From Mycobacterium sp. DL99 (lineage in GTDB: Bacteria > Actinomycetota > Actinomycetes > Mycobacteriales > Mycobacteriaceae): 64,000 bases of DNA. The stretch's first letter is position 1. The number at the start of each line of letters is the position of its first letter. Below are positions 19,278 to 26,144 of the stretch, in pieces. The position numbers were made by a program, and so were the translations under genes. Location of the stretch: NCBI RefSeq assembly GCF_004762045.1, contig NZ_SJOM01000007.1, positions 611,818 to 675,817 on the forward strand. The letters are read 5' to 3'. The notes below the pieces were generated by a model, which ran no database searches, was not told the DNA's origin, and saw only the letters and a program-made list of their open reading frames with translations.

Positions 19278-19904
19278 GTGAGTGACACGGACAGCGCGCG
19301 CGATGCGGAGTCGAAACTGCGCCGGCGCACCGATGGTCGGCTCGACCGATCGCGTGATCCCGCGATTCTCAATGCCGCATTGGCCGCCTTGGCCGAGAAC
19401 GGCTACGTCAACACCAACATGAACGACATCGCCGCGCGAGCCGGTGTCGGCAAGGCGGCGATCTACCGTCGCTGGTCATCGAAGGCCGCATTGATCACAG
19501 ATGCGCTCGTCTATTGGCGGCCTGACCTGATGAGCAACGATGCGCCCGACACCGGCAGTCTGGAAGGTGATTTCGACGAGATCGTGCGCCGTGCGGTGCG
19601 CAACGACGAGGAGCACTTCTCCTACGATCTGGTACTGCGGGCCGCGGTTGAGGCCAGCCATGATCCGCACCTCGCCTCGGCCCTCGACGATCTGATGCTG
19701 CTCAAAGGCCGGCGCGTGGTGACGGCCATCCTGCAACAGGCTGCTGCCCGTGGTGAGGTGGCACCCGACCGGGACTGGTCTCTGGTTGCCGACGTGATGA
19801 CCGGCATGTGCCTGATGCGGGTGATCAGCGGTCAGAGCATCGACGCGAAGTTCATCCGGGACGTCATCGACACCCTGATCCTGCCCGCCGTACGCGACCG
19901 GTAG
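19278..19904 (+). CDS. TetR-family regulator co-transcribed with mmpS-mmpL
   Basis: 208 residues from the GTG at 19278 (GAGGGA ten bases upstream; GTGs at 19260 and 19269 are alternatives). The helix-turn-helix is SRDPAILNAALAALAENGYVNTNMNDIAARAGVGKAAIYRRWSSKAALI, typical of the TetR/AcrR group with a TetR_C_11-like ligand domain (LEGDFDEIVRRAVRNDEE). It is the last gene of the mmpS-mmpL operon and probably a local repressor of it, acting at the repeats near 15863-15905. Confidence 0.87.
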   Translation: MSDTDSARDAESKLRRRTDGRLDRSRDPAILNAALAALAENGYVNTNMNDIAARAGVGKAAIYRRWSSKAALITDALVYWRPDLMSNDAPDTGSLEGDFDEIVRRAVRNDEEHFSYDLVLRAAVEASHDPHLASALDDLMLLKGRRVVTAILQQAAARGEVAPDRDWSLVADVMTGMCLMRVISGQSIDAKFIRDVIDTLILPAVRDR

Positions 19905-20096
19905 CGGTGGCATCCGGGCACTGGGCAGCGAGGACATCACTCGTCGGGTGTAGGTTGTGATTAGGCCGGATACATCAGTTGGTCAGCCGTGGCGAATGAC
20001 AGTCACGACTTCGATGTTGAACCGTCAGCCGGTGATTAACCATCGCTTGCTATCCAATACCAGTGCGGTCGTCCCGCACCTTTCAAGGACACTCTT

Positions 20097-20243
20097 ATGG
20101 AATCGTCCGCACTGTTTTCGCACCCGGAGCAGCAACAACCGATGCCGGATGTCGAGGGCGCGGTTGAACCGCCGCCCGAGTTGGTTTTCTCGGACCAGCC
20201 CTCGGATCGGCCCACGCCCCGTGCAGATGCGCAGTCATCGTGA
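20097..20243 (+). CDS. 48-residue acidic, proline-rich small protein
   Basis: An ATG with AAGGA seven bases upstream opens a frame of 48 residues (MESSALFSHPEQQQPMPD at the start, PTPRADAQSS at the end). It is rich in Pro, Glu, Asp and Gln with no hydrophobic segment. Its stop codon overlaps the GTG of the DUF5994 gene (GTGA), the arrangement of a translated pair. This coupling and the good ribosome site argue that it is a real gene. The function is unknown; it may be a partner of, or leader for, the DUF5994 protein. Confidence 0.6.
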   Translation: MESSALFSHPEQQQPMPDVEGAVEPPPELVFSDQPSDRPTPRADAQSS

Positions 20244-20731
20244 ACGGCCTGAACGGGACACGGCGACTGGCCAGTCCCGTCCGGCTTGCGCTCGCCAGGC
20301 AATTGGGCGCCGACATTGACGGAGCGTGGTGGCCGCACACCGCCTCCGTCGCCGCTGAATTGCCCGAACTTGTTGGCGCCCTTCATCGATCGATCGGGGA
20401 AGTCGTCGACATCCGCATCAACTGGTCAGCCGCTGAGGGGCAGTTGGACCTCAACACGATCGTCACCGGCAATCGGTGGGCGCAAGGGATGACGCTGAGT
20501 CGTCCCCGGTTGATGTTGGTGACAGGCCGGAGCGAATGCGTGAAACTCCTTGTCGTCCCGTGCAAGACGTCGGCTGCGCTCGGAGCGCTGGTGATGCGCT
20601 GTGCAGCGGCGATGTCTGTGGAGGAAACGGTGAGGCGCACGCCGTTGTTCGAGACCGCGGATTGCGTACTGCGCGCGGCCCAGACCGAATCTGCCAGTTG
20701 GTTGGGGCGGATCCAGGACGCACCGGTGTGA
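20240..20731 (+). CDS. DUF5994 family protein
   Basis: 163 residues. The opening ASPVRLALARQLGADIDGAWWPHTASVAAELPELVGALHRSIGEVVDIRINWSA matches the actinobacterial DUF5994 family as remembered; the DIDGAWWP motif is its mark. No signal peptide or membrane helix is visible, so it is probably cytoplasmic. It starts with GTG inside the stop of the preceding 48-residue gene, which indicates translational coupling. The family is widespread in mycobacteria, often in several copies, with no established role. Downstream is a strong hairpin facing the cold-shock gene. Confidence 0.8.
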   Translation: MNGLNGTRRLASPVRLALARQLGADIDGAWWPHTASVAAELPELVGALHRSIGEVVDIRINWSAAEGQLDLNTIVTGNRWAQGMTLSRPRLMLVTGRSECVKLLVVPCKTSAALGALVMRCAAAMSVEETVRRTPLFETADCVLRAAQTESASWLGRIQDAPV

Positions 20732-20743
20732 AATGCAAAATGA

Positions 20744-20771
20744 GCTGGTACGGAAATTAATCCGTACCAGC
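20744..20771. terminator. Bidirectional hairpin between DUF5994 and cspA
   Basis: A perfect 11-base-pair stem (GCTGGTACGGA and complement) with loop AATTAA. On the minus strand it is followed by a T-rich run (TCATTTTGCATTT), so it acts best as terminator for the cold-shock gene. It lies between two convergent genes. Confidence 0.8.
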
Positions 20772-20794
20772 CCATAGTCAGGTCTTAGAGCGGT

Positions 20795-20998
20795 TTAGAC
20801 CGCAGTAACTCCCACTGCCTGGGGGCCCTTGGCTCCCTGAGTGATCTCGAACTCAACGCGCTGGTTCTCTTCGAGCGACCGGAAACCACCGCCGGTGATC
20901 TCGGAGTAGTGGACGAAGACATCGGGTGCGCCGCCGTCAGGAGCGATGAAGCCGAAGCCCTTTTCGCCGTTGAACCATTTCACAGTTCCCTGTGCCAT
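20795..20998 (-). CDS. cspA: Cold-shock protein, CspA family
   Basis: 67 residues forming one cold-shock domain. RNA-binding motifs KGFGFIAP (RNP1) and VFVHYS (RNP2) are intact, and [10 protein letters not shown] and the C-terminal [10 protein letters not shown] match mycobacterial CspA. It is an RNA chaperone in the cytoplasm. The ATG follows an A-rich leader with AGAGAAG upstream. The leader of about 50 bases contains nested inverted repeats (21023-21053), suggesting post-transcriptional control as in other cold-shock genes. Confidence 0.96.
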   Translation of the reverse strand: MAQGTVKWFNGEKGFGFIAPDGGAPDVFVHYSEITGGGFRSLEENQRVEFEITQGAKGPQAVGVTAV

Positions 20999-21022
20999 AT
21001 TTTTGCTTCTCTCATTGTTCAA

Positions 21023-21053
21023 ACTGGACGTACGTTGCACGTCCGTGTCCAGT
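21023..21053. promoter_or_regulatory. Nested inverted repeats in the cspA leader
   Basis: ACTGGAC pairs with GTCCAGT (21023-21029 with 21047-21053), and inside it GGACGT pairs with ACGTCC (21026-21031 with 21039-21044). The two pairings share bases and exclude each other, so the leader RNA could switch between two folds. It lies between the putative -10 and the start codon. Confidence 0.5.
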
Positions 21054-21080
21054 ATGGCACGTCGAAACGCATTGACCCAA
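21051..21080 (-). promoter_or_regulatory. Putative cspA promoter
   Basis: On the minus strand TTGGGT (21080-21075) and CATACT (21056-21051) are 18 bases apart, a reasonable housekeeping -35/-10 pair that would start the transcript about 45-50 bases before the cspA ATG. In the remaining 233 bases up to the DUF808 gene I see no further gene or repeat. Confidence 0.4.
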
Positions 21081-21313
21081 AAAATATTTGTCCGGTGAAT
21101 CTTCTCCGCGAAGCGGTCACCGGATGGCCGACGAACCGCAGCCGCCGCCCGGCAACCCAGTGGAACTGCCAAATCGGCTCTGCGGCAGTCATTTTCACGT
21201 TCTGCGGTTATGCGATGCGCTGACTTTCGCACCTGCGCGGCGTCCTTCTATACGCCACGGCTGCCGGACTCACTTGGATAGCCGTCCTGCGGTAGAAATC
21301 GACGCGTAGAGCA

Positions 21314-22276
21314 TCACGCAGAAGCGTCGTGCTTGTCCTTCTTGCCGAACGGCAGCACGTGCATGATCCCCACGACCACGGTGCCGACCACCAGGCCGAT
21401 CACGGCCGACGCGGCGGTGTTGGTCAGCCAGGCCAGCAGACCGCCGAAGGTACTGCCGGTCGCATGCCGCACCGCTTCCTCGGCATGGTGGACCAGGCCG
21501 TAGATCGTGTGCCAGCCCAGGGTGTCGGTGCCGGCCAGGAGGATGTGTCCACCGACCCAGAGCATCGCGACTGTGCCGATCGTCGACAGGGCCGACAGCA
21601 GCTTGGGCATCCCGGCGACCAGGCCGCGCCCGATCTTCTGCGCTATCCGCGACGAGCGTTGAGCCAGGAGCAGGCCGATGTCGTCCATCTTGACGATGCC
21701 GGCCACCACGCCATAGACCGCGGCGGTGATCACCAGCGCGACGATCACCAGAATGATCAGTCGAGGCCAGAAGGTCTGATCGGCGACCTCGTTGAGTGCG
21801 ATCACCATGATCTCGGCGGACAGGATGAAGTCGGTGCGGATCGCGCCGGTGATCATGTACTTCTCGGCGTCGCCACCGACCGCCGTGGCGGGCTGGCCGT
21901 CGGCGTCGTGTCCGCCGTGGCCGATGAACCGTCCCCAGACCTTCTCGGCGCCTTCGAAACAGAGGTACGTCGCGCCCAGCATCAGGATCGGCGTCAGCAA
22001 AAACGGCGCGAACTGGCTGAGCAGCAGCGCCGCGGGCAGGATGAACAGGATTTTGTTGCGCAGCGAGCCGATCGCGATGCGCTTGATGACCGGCAGCTCA
22101 CGGTCAGCGGAGATGCCGTGTACGTACTGCGGCGTCACCGCGGTGTCGTCGATCACCACGCCGGCGGCCTTGGCGGTCGCCTTGCCCGTGGCTGCACCGA
22201 TGTCGTCGATCGAAGCCGCCGCCAGCCGCGCCAGCGCGGCAATGTCGTCGAGCAATCCGAACAAGCCGGCGCTCAC
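21314..22276 (-). CDS. DUF808 family membrane protein (YedI-like)
   Basis: 320 residues from a GTG with a GAAGAGAG ribosome site. The N-terminus SAGLFGLLDDIAALARLAAASIDDIGAATGKATAKAAGVVIDDTAVTPQYV is the DUF808 hallmark; several membrane helices follow, with KYMITGAIRTDFILSAEIMVIALNEV in the core. It is an inner-membrane protein of unknown function. A long open frame continues upstream but only as antisense-like sequence, so the GTG at 22276 was chosen. It is downstream of an NCS2 permease on the same strand. Confidence 0.88.
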   Translation of the reverse strand: MSAGLFGLLDDIAALARLAAASIDDIGAATGKATAKAAGVVIDDTAVTPQYVHGISADRELPVIKRIAIGSLRNKILFILPAALLLSQFAPFLLTPILMLGATYLCFEGAEKVWGRFIGHGGHDADGQPATAVGGDAEKYMITGAIRTDFILSAEIMVIALNEVADQTFWPRLIILVIVALVITAAVYGVVAGIVKMDDIGLLLAQRSSRIAQKIGRGLVAGMPKLLSALSTIGTVAMLWVGGHILLAGTDTLGWHTIYGLVHHAEEAVRHATGSTFGGLLAWLTNTAASAVIGLVVGTVVVGIMHVLPFGKKDKHDASA

Positions 22277-22344
22277 TGCTGACTCTCTTCGGGCAAGTGA
22301 CTGATCGGCGACGTCATCCCCATGACCGTGAAGGCTACCGGCCC

Positions 22345-23757
22345 CTACATGCCGATGAGCGACTCGATCCAGCCGCGGGCGAAGTAGAGGATGAAGCCGG
22401 CCGCCACGATCCACAGCAGCGGGCTGACCTCGCGGGCCTTGCCCGCGGCTGACCGCAATACCGCCCAGGCCACGAAGCCGACACCGATGCCGTTGGCGAT
22501 CGAATAACTGAAGGCCATGGTGGCCACGGTGAGCACCACTGGCAGGGCCACCGAGAACTCCGACAGATCGATGTGACGCAGCTGCGACACCATCATGGCG
22601 CCGACGATCACCAGGGCCGCGGCCGCGACCTCGGTGGGCACGATCGAGGCCAGCGGGGCAACGAACATGGCCGCAAGGAACAGCGCACCGGTGATGAGGT
22701 TGGCGAACCCGGTGCGGGAGCCCTCCTCGATGCCCGCGCCGGATTCGATGAAGACGGTGTTCGACGATGCCGATGAGGAGCCGCCGACGACGGCACCGGC
22801 GCCTTCGACGATCAGGGCTGATTTCAGCCGCGGGAAGTTGCCCTGGGCGTCGGACAGGCCGGCCTCCCGGGACAGCCCCGTCATGGTTCCCATGGCGTCG
22901 AAGAAATTGGCGAACACCAGCGTGAACACGAGCATGATCGCGGCGAGTGCGCCGATCCGACTGAAGGCACCGAGGCTGACGTCGCCGACGAGAGACAAGT
23001 CGGGCAGTGCGAACGGTGAGCCGGACAGGCTCGGTACCGACAGACCCCAACCGCCGGTCTTGTCCTGTGCCGAGCCGAGGTGCCAGATCGCCTCGACGAT
23101 CACGGCCACCACGGTGCCGGTGACGAGGCCGATCAGGATGCCGCCGCGAACTTTCCGGGCCACCAGGATGCCGGTGACCAGCAGGGTGAATACGAACACG
23201 ACCGTGGGCACGGTGTTGATGGAGCCGACGCCACCGGTGCCGAGCCCGACCGGGGGAGAGGGCAGGCCGGTCGAGCCGACGAATCCGGCGTCGACCAGTC
23301 CGATGAACAAGATGAACAGGCCGATGCCCGCGGTGATCGCGAGTTTGAGCTGCATCGGGACGGCGTCGAACACCAGACGGCGGAACCCGCTGGCCGCCAG
23401 CGCCACGATGATCAGGCCGTCGATGACCACCAGGCCCATTGCTTCGGGCCAGGTGACCGTGCCCACCACGGTCGTGGCGAGAAATGAGTTGATGCCCAGT
23501 CCCGCGGCGAACGCGAACGGCAGCCGCGCGATGATCCCGAACAGGATGGTCATCACGCCCGCCGCCAGGCAGGTGGTGGCCGAGACTTGTGCGAACTGCA
23601 GCTTGTTGCCCGCGACGTCGGCGGAGCCGGAGAGGACGACCGGGTTCAGCACGATGATGTAGGCCATCGCGATGAAGGTGACCAGGCCTCCGCGGATCTC
23701 GGAAAGGACCGTTGAACCACGGCTTGAGATCTCGAAGAAGCGATCGACTCGATTCAT
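22345..23757 (-). CDS. NCS2-family purine permease (AzgA-like)
   Basis: 470 residues with about twelve membrane helices. The start MNRVDRFFEISSRGSTVLSEIRGGLVTFIAMAYIIVLNP is the signature of AzgA/PbuG-type guanine-hypoxanthine permeases, and FANFFDAMGTMTGLSREAGL and SSSASSNTVFIESGAGIEEGSRTGFANL are the substrate-site helices. It imports purine bases with protons across the cytoplasmic membrane. The ribosome site is weak (AGG 12 bases upstream), so the start rests on family alignment. The DUF808 gene downstream is probably separate. Confidence 0.92.
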   Translation of the reverse strand: MNRVDRFFEISSRGSTVLSEIRGGLVTFIAMAYIIVLNPVVLSGSADVAGNKLQFAQVSATTCLAAGVMTILFGIIARLPFAFAAGLGINSFLATTVVGTVTWPEAMGLVVIDGLIIVALAASGFRRLVFDAVPMQLKLAITAGIGLFILFIGLVDAGFVGSTGLPSPPVGLGTGGVGSINTVPTVVFVFTLLVTGILVARKVRGGILIGLVTGTVVAVIVEAIWHLGSAQDKTGGWGLSVPSLSGSPFALPDLSLVGDVSLGAFSRIGALAAIMLVFTLVFANFFDAMGTMTGLSREAGLSDAQGNFPRLKSALIVEGAGAVVGGSSSASSNTVFIESGAGIEEGSRTGFANLITGALFLAAMFVAPLASIVPTEVAAAALVIVGAMMVSQLRHIDLSEFSVALPVVLTVATMAFSYSIANGIGVGFVAWAVLRSAAGKAREVSPLLWIVAAGFILYFARGWIESLIGM

Positions 23758-23957
23758 AAGCGATGAGCCTAAAGCGGGAGCCGCCGGGTTTCCCGGCGTA
23801 TCGCCGATGAACGACGTGGACGCGTGCGTGACGGCCGGTTCGATCCCGCCGGGCAGGAAACCTGCTGAGCACACCGCCGTCGGAACAATCTGCCGTGGAG
23901 TCAATATCGGGGCGCTGAAGTGCAACAGCCGCAAAGAGATTGGCGACGAAAAATCGT

Positions 23958-23988
23958 TTGACCTCAACTTGGGTTGAGGTGTCATGCT
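23958..23988 (+). promoter_or_regulatory. SoxR/MerR-type promoter: 18-base palindrome within a 19-base spacer
   Basis: TTGACC (-35, 23958-23963) and CATGCT (-10, 23983-23988) are 19 bases apart, the long spacing that MerR-family activators correct. The spacer region holds CCTCAA-CTTGGG-TTGAGG (23962-23979), extended to ACCTCAA/TTGAGGT. The outer arms are those of SoxR boxes. It points at the ECF sigma gene 152 bases downstream; the leader contains GGGGG-TAAT-CCCCC (24043-24056). The rest of the 382-base gap shows no other gene. No merR-type gene lies nearby. Confidence 0.6.
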
Positions 23989-24139
23989 GCGTGCATGAGA
24001 GTTCGGCACGACCGCTGGGGTGTGGAAAACCGCCCCGAACCTGGGGGTAATCCCCCTGGGGGTCGGCTGCGGCGCCGAATAGTTTCGAGTGGCGAAGTGT
24101 TTGAGGCCAGCGATATGAGCAGTGGCGGGAGCGGGGGCC

Positions 24140-24754
24140 ATGCCGATGAGCACGGGCGTGCACATGAGTGTTGACGATTGTCGTGCGGAGCGGTTCGAGC
24201 GCGATGCACTGCCGTTGGTGGACCAGCTTTTCGCGGCCGCGCGTCGTTACACGCGCAACGTGCCCGACGCCGAAGACCTGGTTCAGGAGACGATGGTCAA
24301 GGCGTACAGCAGTTTTCACACGTACCGGGACGGCACCAACATCCGCGCCTGGCTGTTCCGGATTCTGACGAACACGTGGATCAACTCGTACCGGACTGCG
24401 CAGCGGCGCCCGCAGGAGGTCTTCGCCGACGAACTCACGGACGCGCAACTCGCGGAGGTGGCCCTACGGTTCCCGTTGGGCGTGGTCTCGGCCGAACTGG
24501 CGGCGCTGGAATCGCTGGGCGATAACGACGTGCGTGAGGCCATGCGGGCGTTGCCGGAATCGCAGGGCATCGTCGTCTACTACGCCGACGTTGCAGGATT
24601 CCGGTACAAGGAGATCGCCGAGATCCTGCAGATTCCGGTGGGGACGGTGATGTCGCGATTGCATCGGGGGCGGCGAAATCTCCGTGCCCGGCTCATTGAC
24701 GCCGGCGTGGCCGGCGGGTTCGACTGCGATCGACTGCCCTGCACCGCAGCCTGA
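24140..24754 (+). CDS. ECF sigma factor, SigH/SigR-like
   Basis: 204 residues from the ATG at 24140 (GGGAG eight bases upstream; ATGs at 24146 and 24164 are alternatives). Region 2 reads [44 protein letters not shown], and region 4 reads [33 protein letters not shown], both close to the oxidative-stress sigma group. Family members normally have a zinc anti-sigma gene immediately downstream; here none is present and a convergent second ECF gene follows. It is probably driven by the SoxR-like promoter at 23958-23988. Confidence 0.9.
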   Translation: MPMSTGVHMSVDDCRAERFERDALPLVDQLFAAARRYTRNVPDAEDLVQETMVKAYSSFHTYRDGTNIRAWLFRILTNTWINSYRTAQRRPQEVFADELTDAQLAEVALRFPLGVVSAELAALESLGDNDVREAMRALPESQGIVVYYADVAGFRYKEIAEILQIPVGTVMSRLHRGRRNLRARLIDAGVAGGFDCDRLPCTAA

Positions 24755-24778
24755 TTCGCGTACAAAGCTTGGCCTTGG

Positions 24779-25405
24779 CTATCGGGTCGATTGCGGCAAC
24801 GGGCCAGCGCCGTTTGCTGGGAGACGGATGATGCCCCGGTCCTTGGCGACGTCACTGAGTAGCTCGCGCAATCGGCGGCGGCCACGTGCTAGCCGCGACA
24901 TCACGGTTCCGATGGGAGTTCCCATCAGAGAGGCGATTTCGCGGTAGGGATAGCCTTCCACATCGGCGAGATATACCGTCACGCGGTTGACTGCCGGTAT
25001 GGCGCAAAGCGCATCGGCGACCTCGTCATCGCGTATGGACTCGAGGGCTTCCACTTCGGCTGACCGCAGGCCTGAAGAGGTGTGGCGGGCCTCGGCGGAC
25101 ATCTGCCAATCGGTGAAATCCTCACAGAGCTGCTCGGCCACGCCCCGTTGACGCGTGCGGTAAGCGTTGACCCAGTTGTTGTACATGATCCGGAAGAGCC
25201 AGGCGCGGGCGTTCGACTCCGGCTGAAAGGTGTGAAATCCGCTGTAGGCCTTGAGCATTGTCTCTTGTATCAGGTCCTCGGCGTCAAACGTGTTGTGGGT
25301 CAGTCGCCGCGCACGACCCCGGATCTGCTCGATGCAGGGCAGTACCGTGTTGACGAACCGAGTGGCGTCTTGACTGTCGGACCGTGGGTCCGTGTCGTTG
25401 TCCAA
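24779..25405 (-). CDS. Second ECF sigma factor, SigH/SigR-like
   Basis: About 208 residues, similar to the neighbour at 24140-24754: FDAEDLIQETMLKAYSGFHTFQPESNARAWLFRIMYNNWVNAYRTRQR in region 2 and GYPYREIASLMGTPIGTVMSRLARGRRRLRELL in region 4. It is convergent with the first, ending 24 bases after it. The start is uncertain: a TTG at 25405 with GGGAGG ten bases upstream is used here, and another TTG at 25423 is possible. No anti-sigma gene is adjacent. The upstream 295 bases separate it from the divergent second mmpS and contain an AT-rich inverted repeat. Confidence 0.88.
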   Translation of the reverse strand: MDNDTDPRSDSQDATRFVNTVLPCIEQIRGRARRLTHNTFDAEDLIQETMLKAYSGFHTFQPESNARAWLFRIMYNNWVNAYRTRQRGVAEQLCEDFTDWQMSAEARHTSSGLRSAEVEALESIRDDEVADALCAIPAVNRVTVYLADVEGYPYREIASLMGTPIGTVMSRLARGRRRLRELLSDVAKDRGIIRLPANGAGPLPQSTR

Positions 25406-25429
25406 CCTCAGACAACCTCCCAACTAATA

Positions 25430-25444
25430 CATAGAATATCTATG
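25430..25444. promoter_or_regulatory. AT-rich inverted repeat CATAGA-ATA-TCTATG
   Basis: Perfect six-base arms around ATA in an unusually AT-rich patch (about 25425-25455) just upstream of the second ECF sigma gene. The local AT-richness stands out in this genome and marks a promoter or regulator site. Confidence 0.4.
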
Positions 25445-25523
25445 AATAATAATAGTCGATCTAGGTAGCTGATACCAAATGGCCGGCGGGCAGGGATGCC
25501 GACAAATGTTGGGCCGCATGACC

Positions 25524-25544
25524 AAAGCTGGTGCACCAAGCTTT
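25524..25544. promoter_or_regulatory. Inverted repeat AAAGCT-GGTGCACC-A-AGCTTT
   Basis: Six-base outer arms enclose the 8-base palindrome GGTGCACC with one extra base on one side. It lies in the gap between the divergent ECF sigma gene and the second mmpS, so it could control either. It differs from the repeats before the first mmpS, so the two exporters are probably regulated separately. Confidence 0.4.
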
Positions 25545-25700
25545 CTTTCAGCAAGTTCACAGGAAATAGGTCACTGCTGCGACGGGTTGTGGACCGGTGT
25601 AACGTTTGTCTCCGCTGTACATAGTTATTCGAACTAATTCGCCGATCGCCGGGGCGGGTCATCGCCTTCGGCGGGTTCGGGTAATCGTCGGGAGGTATCG

Positions 25701-26144
25701 GTGAGTCCTGGTCGGGGAGCTCGTCGTGTGTTGAAACACGCGTGGATTCCGTTGGTTCTGGTCGTCGTGCTTGCGGTGTCGGGTCTCGTGGTCTCGCGCC
25801 TGCATCGGATGTTTGGCTCCGAAGACCTCAACGCGAACGCCGGCGCCGGCATCGAGATCGTTCAGTTCAATCCGAAGGTCCTGGTGTACGACGTGTACGG
25901 GCCGCCCGGGTCGACCGCTCAGATCAGCTATTTCGACCCGGACGCCAAGGTGCATTCCGTGACTACGTCGCTGCCGTGGTCGGTGACCTTGTCGACCACG
26001 TTGCCCACCGTGAGTGCCAACCTCATGGCCCTGGGCGACGGTAGCGAAATCGGTTGCCGCGTCACCGTGAACGGCGCTGTCCGGGAGGAGCAATCAGCCA
26101 ATGGGATCAAACCCCAGACCTACTGCCTGGTGAAGTCCGCATGA
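25701..26144 (+). CDS. MmpS-family membrane accessory protein (second copy)
   Basis: 147 residues from a GTG with GGGAGG six bases upstream. One N-terminal membrane segment (HAWIPLVLVVVLAVSGLVV) precedes the periplasmic domain with FNPKVLVYDVYGPPG, LPWSVTLSTTLPTVSANLMALGD and CRVTVNGAVREE; the C-terminal YCLVKSA completes the conserved cysteine pair. It is a paralogue of the protein at 15947-16375. It is coupled to the next mmpL by an ATGA overlap. Confidence 0.93.
   Translation: MSPGRGARRVLKHAWIPLVLVVVLAVSGLVVSRLHRMFGSEDLNANAGAGIEIVQFNPKVLVYDVYGPPGSTAQISYFDPDAKVHSVTTSLPWSVTLSTTLPTVSANLMALGDGSEIGCRVTVNGAVREEQSANGIKPQTYCLVKSA

Noticed and set aside
23974..24174. 66-residue frame just after the SoxR-like promoter
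   Set aside because: It overlaps the sigma-factor start, has no recognisable ribosome site and a Gly/Arg-rich composition; more likely leader RNA.
22277..24448. Open frame extending the DUF808 gene upstream by over 700 residues
   Set aside because: The extension lies over the NCS2 permease in another frame and is low-complexity and Arg-rich; the DUF808 family start is at 22276.
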